Under the pieces are notes generated by a model. The model was not told where the DNA came from and did not search any database. It saw nothing but the letters and a program-made list of their open reading frames with translations. The translations under genes were made by a program, and so were the position numbers. From positions 598,921-662,920 of the forward strand of contig JAODUO010000157.1 of NCBI GenBank assembly GCA_025642075.2: a DNA stretch of 64,000 nucleotides, written 5' to 3'. Positions 51,290-63,469 of the stretch are shown here, piece by piece. Position 1 is the first letter of the stretch. Every line of letters begins with the position of its first letter. The stretch comes from Ridgeia piscesae. Its lineage: Eukaryota; Annelida; Polychaeta; Sabellida; Siboglinidae.

Positions 51290-54200
51290 AAGTAACTTTA
51301 TTCGCAACGCAGCATGTACAAGAACAAACATAAGCATAATAATAAATTGTCAGCATGTTGCACTGCATGGCTGTCACTTGGCTAAGAGCCGTCTTCCAGT
51401 GACACCATCATCATTAAAAATAGACATCATTACTATAGATATACAATACACGTTTGTAGTATTACAACACAATACAAGAGGAGAATTATCAAAGTAAAAT
51501 TACACATTATTGTTAGACATCACCAAGACTGTACTAATACAATGAATATATCAAGTATGCAGTTTGTCACTGTTTCTGGTGATATCTGATATTCTTGAAC
51601 CAATTACAATATAAATTAGTATAAGTATGTTTTTTGTAATAAGTATGGATAAGCATGTATGAATCCAAACAAGATTTAGCATGACTTGTGCATGTTATAA
51701 CTATGAAATAAAACACTATGGTATGTAGCAACTTCATTGCATTCTTGACATCTAGGTTTTAAACATATTACTAGACTTTTGTAAGTGTCTAAGTAGAAAA
51801 CACGTAACATTTCTTTAAACTTCAACCGGTGATTGACATTTCTTATTTGTTTATCAATTTTGTTCCATATTCCATAAAATTATGTTTAGGTAGCTTCAAA
51901 GAAAAGTTAGTTCTGGGTTTCTCATGAACAAGAAGCTTGAATTGTCTGGTTATTCTTTTATCTGTATCAACACTTTTTTCATTACAACATTTATGAACGA
52001 TTTAGGTAATAAATCATGTTCTAAATCATACATAAATAACGAAGCCTGCAGTTTAAATACATCTACGATTTTCAGTATTTTTGCAGACTTAAATGAGGGG
52101 TCCGTATGACTCCTATATCCTTTTGTTTTGTAATTATTCTTAATGCACGTTTTTGTAAAATGTCTAGTTTGTGTTTCCGTTACCCCAAGCTTGTATGCCA
52201 TATGTTATATGACTGTGAATTATAATATAATATAATGATTTTAGTGATTTATGTGGTAAGATATGTTTCACCCTATGTATTGCTAAAATGGCTCGAGATA
52301 TTTTCGAGCTGATTATATTAATGTGTTCTTTCCATGTTAAATGTTTATCTATATATATTCCTAGGAATTTTACGGATTTATCTTTGTTATACTTGCCAAT
52401 CTGGTTAATAACTTCATTGTTTATTTTAAAACTGCCTTTTACTTCATAGTTACTATTTTTAGGGCTAAAGATACAATATTGTGTCTTCTTAACATTCAAA
52501 CACAGTTTGTTTGCACACAGCCAATTGTATATATTTTTTTATTCGTGGTTTAGCGTTAGGGTTAAATTATCAATATCACAATCTGAATGATAAATTGTTG
52601 TATCATCAACAAAAGATAATAAGTTAAGAGAGGTCGAATTTGATATATCATTAATATAGATGAGAAAAAGCACAGGTCCTAATATGGTCCTTGTGGTACT
52701 CCATGAGTTAATGTTATCAGTGGTGATTTGCACTCATTCATATCAACGTACTGTTTACGATTAGAGAGGTAACTGGAGAACCATTTATTACTGATGCCTC
52801 TAATTCCATAATGACATAATTTATATAGCAAAACATCATGATTAATAGTGTCAAATGCTTTGGATAAATCAAGAAATACAGCCATTGTAATATCTTTAGA
52901 AATTGTGTCATTTGCATCTGCTATGTCTTTGAGTAAATGCAATATTGGGTGTATAGTTAGTGGAATGTTTAGAGCGAAATCCATATTGATGTTTATATAG
53001 AATATTATATTTCTCCAAATAATTTACTAATCTATTACACACGATTTTTTCCATTATTTTGGAATGTGCATGTAGAATACTTATTGGTCTATAATTATTA
53101 AAAACATTCTTATTTCCTGATTTATATATTGGAATTATTTTAGCAACCTTGAGATTTTCTGGGACAACACCAGTAACAAAGGATTGATTTATAATATGCC
53201 TAAGTGGTATGATTATTTCTCCTATAGTCTACTGGATACGTTTTGTAGATAAACTGTCAAAACCTACAGTGCATTTTGTTTTTAGATTTGTTACTACATT
53301 TTTAATCTCGTATATATCAGTTGGTTGCATGAAATTTTTTACAGAAGATCTATCATTTAAGTGCGAATGAAATGAGGTTGTAGGAGAAGGTAAAAATTCG
53401 CTTATACTGTTTTACCTATTTTGGCAAAGAAATTATTAAATTCTTCAGTAATAATGCTATAGTTTGACACTTTTTCTCCATTTACACTGAAAGTTTCAGG
53501 GAAATGTAAACATACTTTTTAGTTTTGAGATAACCTGCCTCAGTATGATCCATGTGTCTTTGATGCTGTATTTGCGTTCTTCCAATATCTCAGCATAATA
53601 TTTAGTCTTTGCCGCTCTTTTTGTCTTATTGTATATTCTACAGTATGCTCTATAAGCATTCTCTCTCTCTCCACATTTGGTTTATGTAACTTTCTTCGGA
53701 GTAGTTTGTCTTTATTTATTGACGAAACAAGTAGGCCAGACGTTATCCAGGGTTCTCTTTTAAAATATTTTAAATTTATTTTTGTAGTTTTGACTGGGCA
53801 TGATATTTCAAATAATAATTTATATAGTTGCATAAAATTAATATATGCTTCATTTGGATCAATAGCACATAACATAGAAGTGTAATCTGCTCTTGCTAAT
53901 AGATTTCTAAATGTTACACTCGTTCAACTGGCGTGTTTGTTTATATTTTATATTATGCACAGTAGGTATACCATATATTAAATGGAATATTCCAAAGTGG
54001 TCCGTCATATCTGTAATAATAATCCCGGAGTCATATTCTGTGTGAGTATGATTGGAATACAAATGGTCTATAAGAGTTGCTGTTGTAGAAGTTATTCTTG
54101 TTGGCTTTGTTATGTAAGGAATAAATCCTTGTGCTATTACATTGTCTATAAAATCATTAGTTTTTTGGTGGGTTGCAACATTTAGTAAATTTATATTAAA

Positions 54201-54655
54201 ATCACCCAGCAGATAGGCAATTTTATTTTCACTTGATATTTTGTCCTGAATATATAATACTGTCCTTGTAAAAAAATCAAGATCGGCACGTGGATGAGAA
54301 TTTGGACGATATATTACACACACAATTATTGGTTTACGCTTTGCAGCTGGTAATTCAAAAATATTGACTTAAATACATGAGGGATAAATATCGATAAGTC
54401 TTCTCGCTTAGAGTAGGTAAATGTTTCACTTATATACAATCCTACTCCCCCGTGGCCATCATCTGCAACTAATCTCGTATTGAATAATAAGTTATGGTAA
54501 CCGTTAATTTTGTAATGTAAGACATCTTGAATTTTTAAACTTTCAGTGAGGCCAATGAAGTCAAGCGTTAAACCATTTGACGACATAGTAAGAAGCAATT
54601 CTTGGAGAGTATCCCAGTGAGCTTCCAAACTACCCATAACACACACACACTATTG
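51290..54655 (-). mobile_element. CR1/Jockey-like LINE, near full coding length, frameshifted
   Basis: Minus strand order. Endonuclease: 54646-54326 (LDFIGLTESLK; GHGGVGLYISETFTY) and 54323-53907 (VCVIYRPNSHPRADLDFF; YLLGDFNINLLN; TDMTDHFGIF). Linker: 53875-53540 (KREPWITSGLLVSSINKDKL). RT: about 53100-52679 (RPISILHAHSKI; MAVFLDLSKAFDTI; LTHGVPQG) and 52733-52539 (ILGPVLFLIYINDI; SFVDDTTIY, the catalytic box with FVDD at about 52602-52613). C-terminus: 52499-52164 (SVKFLGIYIDKHLTWKEHIN; SHITYGIQAWGN) and on to about 51780. AATAAA lies at 51302-51297 in the 3' UTR. At least four frame changes or stops (about 54325, 53890, 52680, 52165) make it inactive. The N-terminus before the endonuclease is truncated at an (AC)n run at 54641-54652. 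Confidence 0.92.
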
Positions 54656-55230
54656 TTACAAAGACACGCTATAAATAGATAACATCTACATACTATGTAC
54701 ATATAATAACAGTATGTACATAACAAATATGTACAGCACTTTGACCATTTGGATATTGTGCTTTATAAATAATAAATATATTAAATAAAGTAATTAGATT
54801 ATACTTTATTTAAGAAATCAATAGATATAAAATAACTTTTTAAGTATCTTTAATGCTTTGTATCTTTACACTTAAAAAGTGGCTAAGCTAGTCAGGGTCC
54901 TTGCCATGTGGCTGAGAGTTACATGTGCAATTGCTGTATGTTTACTCAACCCTATGAAGAGTACTGGCTACAGATAGTGGCGAATACTTTTCTTTTGTAC
55001 AATTAGTATTTTCACATATTAATTTCAGTGTGGCGGAATGTTTCCCACAATAGTAGAAATGTTCGATATAACAGGTCAGAGTATGTATATATAACATGTG
55101 TGGCATATAAATGTTATAAAACAAATAAAAACATTATATTACTATGGTATTGACTTTGGCTAAGTGTGTTGTCACATATAAAATATCATACATGTCAGAG
55201 CCATGTTAATTATCACTTTATTTCTTGTAT
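54656..55230. other. spacer with a retroelement tail fragment
   Basis: 54733-54790 (+) reads GTACAGCACTTTGACC, then ATTGTGCTTTATAAATAATA, similar to the LINE/SINE tails at 3.7 and 9.3 kb. No gene seen. Confidence 0.45.
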
Positions 55231-55239
55231 AGGCAGATG

Positions 55240-55600
55240 CGGATGTACAGCAAAATGTCAGGAAGCTGGTGTGCAGCATCATCAAAGAGAGTGGACTCAC
55301 ACAATGTCATCGATATCCATGCTGATGTAGTTCACCAAAGAATCTCGAACCTGTCTTACAATGTCGAGAGAGATTGACCAAAGGCTCATGCCATATTTGC
55401 CAGACCATGGCATCCACCGTTCCATCACCAACTGCACAGTTAGTCAGGCGTCACCATATTCGCTTGTCAAGCACCCTGCATTCTACATTGGTCTCTAGTC
55501 AGTCAGGGTATCTGACCGGCATGGAAGCCAGTGTACACACCACCAGTACTGGGGAGTCTGTCACGATGCAACACACAGTACAACTGGGATCACTTCACTT
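55240..55600 (-). pseudogene. possible second fragment of the unnamed multicopy protein
   Basis: On the minus strand, VRQVRDSLVNYISMDIDDIV runs into a GTGAGT donor at about 55301. Upstream a GDG...KYGMSLWS segment resembles the 'GDGRCDSPGHSAKYGTY' box of the same family as 48.3 kb, with several stops. If correct, the parent gene ran leftward and was split by the LINE at 51.3-54.7 kb. Weak. Confidence 0.25.
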
Positions 55601-55640
55601 GGTCGACATTCGAATACTTGACATTTAATATGCAGCATCT

Positions 55641-56711
55641 TGCACGGCTCATGGGTGTATAGTCTTGTCGACAAATATAACTGTCCTGTATAGCACATTA
55701 ATTTGTTGAACTAGTGGTAGTAAGCATTGTTCAATTTCTTGTTGACCTGTAAAGAAAAGTATGTATTCAATTTCAGTAAACAAAAAACATGCATCATGGT
55801 AGTGGAGTTGGGAATAAATAATGATGCCATGTAATAACTACTACATGGTGTACACATATTCATTTTTGACATTTTATTTCAAACATGAATATGTGAGGTT
55901 GTATGGTCAAAGCAAATGTTGGAAATGACAAAATAAGGTTATTGTGATGCCAACAGCACATTCCCCTCAAGCATTCTACCTTCTTCAACAATGTATTATT
56001 GATTTCTTGAGTCATCGCTGCAGTATTTCCCCTGCTATGTGATGAGTGAGGTGGACCACCTCGGTGTTTTTCTAAGCCAATTTGCTCAAAATATGCTTCA
56101 AACATGTTTACACTTGTAGCTGTGCATTTGTTTCCTCTCTATTTCTCAGGGAATAAGTTAAAACACCCTTCAGAATGCACCATTTTGAAGGTAATTTTAA
56201 AAATAGATCTACGTAGCCAAGCGCGTCCGAATGCAGTAAGGTTTATAAATATTCACGCGCAAAACGCGCCATCTAGCGGTATTTTGTGTAAAGCTAAGTT
56301 ATAATAGCGAGTTTACGGTAGTCGAAGTTGTCGAGTTGCCGTCCGTCGATATTTGCGCGTTTCTTTTGTGAATTTTCTTCGTTAGAGGAATACAAGTGAT
56401 TTTTTTGTAATGTAGTGTATGTAAGAAATGTGAGGAGAAGTTTGGCGGCTGTTGGTGGTCGTTTTCGTGGTTAGGTCAGAAAGTAATATATAATAATACT
56501 CATGCACAGTTCGATATATGCCGACCAAGAAGACTTAACTACGTCAATTTGTTTCTAAACTGGCGTACTCTATAGACTTCCTATGGCTCTATGTTCTAGA
56601 TTTGTTTCCTGGTAAACCTCTAACGTTCAAAATATGATTGTTGTTTGAAGTTGTTACAAACAAATATGGATGTGGCGCTATATGAAATAACATATTATTA
56701 TTATATTATAA
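55641..56711. other. no recognisable gene
   Basis: CpG-containing at 56200-56480; otherwise unassigned. Holds a CTCF-like site at 56266-56279. Confidence 0.5.
56266..56279 (-). promoter_or_regulatory. CTCF-like motif (13 of 14)
   Basis: The minus strand reads CCGCTAGATGGCGC. The mirrored position in the right arm of the palindrome (about 61.9-62.1 kb) has lost it. Confidence 0.4.
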
Positions 56712-56905
56712 TAACATTTTGATTGTTTGCATCGACCAAGATGGTCTGTTCATAGTGTCGATAGTTTTGATATATTTGTCCACACTAAGACCAGTTTCTG
56801 AGTAAACCACTGATGTGAAAAATTTGATTTTAGATGCAAATGGTTAGTTTGAATTAACGATTGTAGGTGCATAAAACCAAACCGAATTGTTTGCCCTTTA
56901 ACAAT
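56712..56905 (-). repeat. dispersed ~180-bp repeat family, copy 4
   Basis: In minus orientation AAAGGGCAAACAATTCGG begins the repeat, with CCATTTGCATCTAAAATCAA in the middle and CCATCTTGGTCGATGC near the end. Confidence 0.75.
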
Positions 56906-57574
56906 GTTCGATTAAAGCGCATGTATAGCTTGTAAATTTATATAATGTTAATGGAACATGGTTCCGCGGGTCCATTTTCTATGGGAGTCCATATTTCACT
57001 TGATACCTTTTACTATACTTCCATAGTTTAGTTACTTTTATGTTACAACTGCCTCAATGAAACATCTTCAGTCTTCTCTCGGTTTCTGTGTTCATTGGTA
57101 CTCCTTGGCTGGTTCTAAGAAAGTGTGATTGCAGCCTGGGCAAAAGGGTTCAGTGGTTGGTTGAACCAGTCTCCAGCCAGCACTAATTTTCATACAAGAT
57201 CATTTATTGGACAGGCCGAACTGACTTCTCATTCATCCACTTGTTATTTGATGTGTAGTGTTTGACCTTTGCCAACAACTTCTTATATTCCAACTTCTCT
57301 TGAATGCTAACTGAAAAACATTGCATTGATGAAAAACACCATCGGCACAAATTGAAAAATATCATATGCTCAATTCCTATTCATTCAATTTCAATTCCCT
57401 CTCCAATTACTTTTTTCTTCCAAATCTTTCAATTCCAATTGCCGCTCCTGATCCGGAATTGGAGCGGAATTGAATTGATATTTTCCAATTCATCTCGGAA
57501 TTGACCCCACCATTGGCTGACGGTGGGATTGGGATATACAATGTCAGTACGTATGTTATTGAGTAAACTGACAA
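56906..57574. other. no recognisable gene
   Basis: 57360-57510 is rich in CAATTC/GAATTG words with local inverted symmetry (CCGGAATTGG, CAATTCCAATT). No gene seen. Confidence 0.5.
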
Positions 57575-58020
57575 TAACTATTTCAGACTCTGGCTTGTAT
57601 ACTCCAAAGAGGGGCGTCCATGTGGAGGACGTATTTTATTGATTCAATTGATAATAACTATTTCAGACTCTGGCTTGTATACTCCAAAGAGGGGCGTCCA
57701 TGTTGAGGACGTATTTTATTGATTCAATTGATAATAACTATTTCAGACTCTGGCTTGTATACTCCAAAGAGGGGCGTCCCTGTGGAGGACGTATTTTATT
57801 GATTCAATTGATAATAACTATTTCAGACTCTGGCTTGTATACTCCAAAGAGGGCCGTCCCTGTGGAGAACGTATTTTATTGATTCATTTGACAATAACTA
57901 TTTCAGACTCTGGCTTGTATACTCCAAAGAGGGGCGTCCCTGTGGAGGACGTATTTTATTGATTCATTTGACAATAACTATTTCAGACTCTGGCTTGTAT
58001 ACTCCAAAGAGGGGCCCCTT
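57575..58020 (+). repeat. 80-bp tandem repeat, 6 units
   Basis: TTTCAGACTCTGGCTTGTAT recurs at 57581, 57661, 57741, 57821, 57901 and 57981. Units differ at CCATGTGG, CCATGTTG and CCCTGTGG. Confidence 0.97.
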
Positions 58021-60315
58021 GGCAAAAAATTCTATAGAAAACTATAGATTTTCTATAGATTTCTATAGATTTCTATAGAATTCTATAGAATTCTATAGAA
58101 TTTTGCAGTTTCCTATAGAATTCTACAGAATTTTCTATAGATTGTGTGTGGCCTAAAGTTTTCTATATAATTTTATAGATTTTTCTATAGTTTTCTAAAG
58201 AATTCTATAGATTTTTCTATAGATTGTATGGGGTCTATAGTTTTCTATAGAATTCTATAGGAAACTATAAATTTTCTATAGAATTCACGGGGTCTATAGT
58301 TTTCTAAAGAATATTTTATAGAAAAACTATAGATTTTTCTATAGATTGTATGGGATCTATAGTTTTCTATAGAATTCTATAGGAAACTATAAATTTTCTA
58401 TAGAATTCACGGGGTCTATAATTTTCTAAAGAATATTTTATAGAAAAACCATAGATTTTTCTATAGATGTTATGGGGCCTATAGTTTTCTATAGAAAACT
58501 ATAGATTTTTCTATACATTTTATGGGACCTATAGTTTTCTATAGAAAACTATAGCTTTTATAGAAAACTATAGATTTTTCTATAGAATTTCCCACGCCTA
58601 TGGTTTTCTATAGAAAACTATAGATTTTTCTAAAGATTTTACAGGGCCTATAGTTTTCTACAGAAATTTGTAGATTTTTTTATAGTTTTCTATAGAATTC
58701 TATATATTTTTCTATAGATTTTATGGGGTCTACAGTTTTCTGTAAAATTATCTAGGAAACTATAGATTTTCTATAGCATGCAAGGGGTCTATAGTTTTCT
58801 AAATAATATTTTATAGAAAAAACTATAGATTTTTCTATTGATTTTATGGGGCTTATTGTTTTCTATATAATTCTGCAGACTTTTCTATAGATTTTACAGG
58901 GCTTATAGTTTTCTACAGAAATTTTTAGATTTTTCTATAGTTTTCTATAGAATTCTATATATTTTTCTATAGATTTGATGGGGTCTTAAGTTTTCTGTAA
59001 AATTATATAGGAAACTATAGATTGTCTATAGCATGCAAGGGGTCTATAGTTTTCTCAAGAATATATTATATAGAAAAACAATAGATTTTTCTATAGATTT
59101 TATGGGGCTTATAGTTTTCTATAGAAAATATAGATTTTTATAGTTTTAAAGTCTATAGATTTTTCTATAGATTGTATGGGGGCTATAGTTTTTTTAGAAT
59201 TCTATAGGGAAAATATACATTTTCTATAGAATTCACGGGGTCTATAGTTTTCTAAAGAATATTTTATAGAAAAACTATAGATTTTTTAAAAAAATTCTAT
59301 AGAAAAAATTTTTAGTTTTTTCCCATAGAAATTTTTTATAGAAAATATAGACATAAAAACTATAGAAAAAAATTTTTTATAGAATTTTTAGGGCTATAGT
59401 TTTCTATAGAAAACTATAAAAAAAAATTTTCTATTTTTTCTTTTAAAAATTCTTAGAAAACATTTGATGTATGAAAACTTTTTCTTAAAATTTTAAAAAA
59501 CTTTTAAAAATTTATAGAAAAAAAAGTTTTATAGTTTCTAAAAATTTTTAGAAAACTATAATTTCTTAGAGTTCGGGTTTATGCAAAAAGAAAAATCAAA
59601 AGAAAAATTTTAGATTTTTTTGAAAACTATAACCCCCCCTTCTATAGAAAATCTATAGTTTCCCAAAATTTTTGAAAACGTAGACCCAAAATTTTAGAAA
59701 AATTTTAAATTCTTAGAAAACTATAGAAAATTAAAATTTCTTAGAAAAATCCCTTTAAAAACTTAGAAAAAACTTAGTTTTCTATAGAAAACTAGGCTAA
59801 AATCATAGAAAAATTATAGTTTTCTATAAAAATATAGTTTTCTATAAAAAATATAGGCCCCCTAAAAATAAAAAATTTTGTTTTCTTAAAAACTATATGC
59901 CCCTAATTTTTATAGAAAAAATTTTGGTTTTTTTATAAAAATTCTTTAGAAAAAATGCCCCTAATTTTATAGAAAATTTTTAGTTTTTCCCATAGAATTT
60001 TTTAAAAAAACTATAGCCCATAAAATCTATAGAAAAATCTAAGTTTTTCTATAAAATATTCTTTAAAAACTATGACCCCTAATTCTAAAAAAATTTATAT
60101 TTTCCCTTAAAAATTTTATAAATATAGAATAAAATCTAAAAAAAATTATAGAATTCTTTAGAAAACTATAGAAAAATCTATAAAATTATATAGAAAACTT
60201 TAGGCCACACACAATTAAGAAAATTCTGTAAATTCTATGGAAACTAAAATTTCTATAAATTCTATAGAATTCTATAAAATCTATGAAATCTTAAAAATCA
60301 TTTTTTTATAAATTT
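58021..60315. repeat. CTATAG-rich repeat region spanning the palindrome centre
   Basis: Built of TTTTCTATAGAAAACTATAG words separated by GGGGTCTATAG or GGGCCTATAG. It is itself locally palindromic. Clean up to about 59280; from there T and A runs lengthen and the words break up. Confidence 0.9.
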
Positions 60316-60775
60316 TTTGGGGGCCCCTTTTGGAGTATACAAGCCAGAGTCTGAAATAGTTATTGTCAAATGAATCAATAAAATACGTCCTCCACAGGGA
60401 CGCCCCTCTTTGGAGTATACAAGCCAGAGTCTGAAATAGTTATTTAAAATGAATCAATAAAATACTTTCCCCAAGGGACGGCCCTCTTTGGAGTATACAA
60501 GCCAGAGTCTGAAATAGTTATTATCAATTGAATCAATAAAATACGTCCTCCACAGGGACCCCCCTCTTTGGAGTATACAAGCCAGAGTCTGAAATAGTTA
60601 TTATCAATTGAATCAATAAAATACGTCCTCAACATGGACGCCCCTCTTTGGAGTATACAAGCCAGAGTCTGAAATAGTTATTATCAATTGAATCAATAAA
60701 ATACGTCCCCCACATGGACGCCCCTCTTTGGAGTATACAAGCCAGAGTCTGAAATAGTTATTGTCATTTATCAAT
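60316..60775 (-). repeat. mirrored 80-bp tandem repeat, 6 units
   Basis: GAGTCTGAAATAGTTATT recurs six times at 80-bp spacing, with the same unit order reversed. Confidence 0.95.
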
Positions 60776-61417
60776 AAATACGTCTACAGAACCCCCCAGT
60801 CACCCAAAGGGGGGGGGAATTTAGTAATTGGGAAAATATAAATTTAATTTCCGTCCTTCCACAGGACCCAAATTTGGGAAATTAAAGTTTGGAAGAAAAA
60901 AGTAATTGGAGAGGGAATTGAAATTGAATGAATAGGAATTGAGCATATGATATTTTTCAATTTGTGCCGATGGTGTTTTTCATCAATGCAATGTTTTTCA
61001 GTTAGCATTCAAGAGAAGTTGGAATATAAGAAGTTGTTGGCAAAGGTCAAACACTACACATCAAATAACAAGTGGATGAATGAGAAGTCAGTTCGGCCTG
61101 TCCAATAAATGATCTTGTATGAAAATTAGTGCTGGCTGGAGACTGGTTCAACCAACCACTGAACCCTTTTGCCCAGGCTGCAATCACACTTTCTTAGAAC
61201 CAGCCAAGGAGTACCAATGAACACAGAAACCGAGAGAAGACTGAAGATGTTTCATTGAGGCAGTTGTAACATAAAAGTAACTAAACTATGGAAGTATAGT
61301 AAAAGGTATCAAGTGAAATATGGACTCCCATAGAAAATGGACCCGCGGAACCATGTTCCATTAACATTATATAAATTTACAAGCTATACATGCGCTTTAA
61401 TCGAACATTGTTAAAGG

Positions 61418-61603
61418 GCAAACAATTCGGTTTGGTTTTATGCACCTACAATCGTTAATTCAAACTAACCATTTGCATCTAAAATCAAATTTTTCACATC
61501 AGTGGTTTACTCAGAAACTGGTCTTAGTGTGGACAAATATATCAAAACTATCGACACTATGAACAGACCATCTTGGTCGATGCAAACAATCAAAATGTTA
61601 TTA
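61418..61603 (+). repeat. mirror of dispersed repeat copy 4
   Basis: Nearly exact reverse complement of 56712-56905; not an independent insertion if the right arm is artefactual. Confidence 0.8.
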
Positions 61604-63469
61604 TAATATAATAATAATATGTTATTTCATATAGCGCCACATCCATATTTGTTTGTAACAACTTCAAACAACAATCATATTTTGAACGTTAGAGGTTTAC
61701 CAGGAAACAAATCTAGAACATAGAGCCATAGGAAGTCTATAGAGTACGCCAGTTTAGAAACAAATTGACGTAGTTAAGTCTTCTTGGTCGGCATATATCG
61801 AACTGTGCATGAGTATTATTATATATTACTTTCTGACCTAAAAAAACCCCCACAGCCGCCAAACTTCCCCCTTTTTTACATACACTACATTACAAAAAAA
61901 CACTTTATTTTTTAACGAAAAAAAAATTCACAAAAAAAAAAATATCGACGGACCAATAAACGACACCTAAAAACGCTATTATCTTTCACCAAAAATTATG
62001 GGGTTTTGGGGAAAATTTATAAAACTCATTCGGACGCGCGGAGTAGAATTTTTTAAAAATTTCCTTCAAAATGGTGCATTCTGAAGGGGGTTTTAACTTA
62101 TTCCCTGAGAAATAGAGAGGAAACAAATGCACAGCTCAATGTAAAAATGTTTGAAAATTTTGAGCAAATTGGCTTAAAAAAAACCCCGGGGGTCCACCTC
62201 ATATCACATAGCGGGGGAAAAACTGCAGCGGGCTAAAAAACAATAATACATTTTAAAAATAAACTTGAGGGGGTGTGCTGTTATCCTAATTTTTTTTCAT
62301 TTCCAACATTTGCTTTTAATACAACCTCACAATTATGTTTGAAATAAAATGTCAAAAAATGAATATGTGTACACCATGTAGTAGTTATTACATGGCATCA
62401 TTATTTTTCCCAACTCCACTACCATGATGCATGTTTTTGTTTTTGAAATTAAAACATTTTTTCTTTACGGGTCAAAAGAAAAAAAATGTTACTACCACTG
62501 TTCAACAATTTTGAAAAGGACAGTTTTTTTTGGGAAAAGGGCCCCCAGGGGTGCAAGATCTGCATATTAAATGTGATTCGAATGTCGAAAGTAATTTCCC
62601 GTTTATTGTGTTGCATGGGACGACTCCCCGTACTGGTGGTTTAAATTTCCATCCCGGGTCAGCCCTGACTGACTAGAGCCCAATGTAAATGCAGGGTGCT
62701 TGACAAGCGAATAGGGTGAGCCTGACCGGTTGGTGATGGAACGGTGGATGCCTTTCCAAATTGGCATGGCCTTTGGTCAACCCCGACATTGTAAGACGGT
62801 TCAGATTCTTTTGAATACATCAGCATGGATATCGATGACATTGTGTGAGTCCACTCTCTTTGATGATGCTGCAACCAGTTTTGACATTTTGCTGTACATC
62901 CGCATCTGCCTATAAAAGAAATAAAGTGATAATTAACATGGCTCTGACATGTATGATATTTTATATGTAAACCCCTTAGCCAAAGTCAATACCGAAATTT
63001 AAAATGTTTTTATTTTTTTTTATAAATTTAATGCCCACAAATATATACATACTGCCGTTATATGAACATTTCTACAAATTGGGGGAAACATTCCCCACAC
63101 TGAAATTAATATGTGAAAATACTAATTGTACAAAAAAAAGTATTCCCACTATTTTACCAGTATTGGGGTTGAGTAAACATAAGCAATTGCACATGTAACT
63201 CTCAGCCCATGGCAAGGACCCTGACTAGCTTAGCCACTTTTTTAAATGTAAAGATACAAAGCATTAAAATACTTTAAAAAATTATTTTATATCTATTGAT
63301 TTTTAAATAAAGTATAATCTAATTACTTTATTTAATATATTTATTATTTATAAAGCACAATATCCAAATGGTCAAAGTGCTGTACATATTTGTTATGTAC
63401 ATACTGTTATTATATGTACATAGTATGTAGATGTTATCTATTTATGTTCTTTGTCAATGTTTTGGTTAT

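Larger units (their letters stand above)
54028..59230. repeat. left (clean) arm of a giant palindrome
   Basis: Every landmark from 54028 to the centre recurs in reverse complement to the right. Coordinate sums of paired landmarks are 118356 (58144/60212), 118337 (57981/60356), 118335 (57581/60754), 118142 (55231/62911), 118105 (54621/63484) and 118028 (54028/64000). The drift means the right arm has lost about 330 bp in total. Confidence 0.95.
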
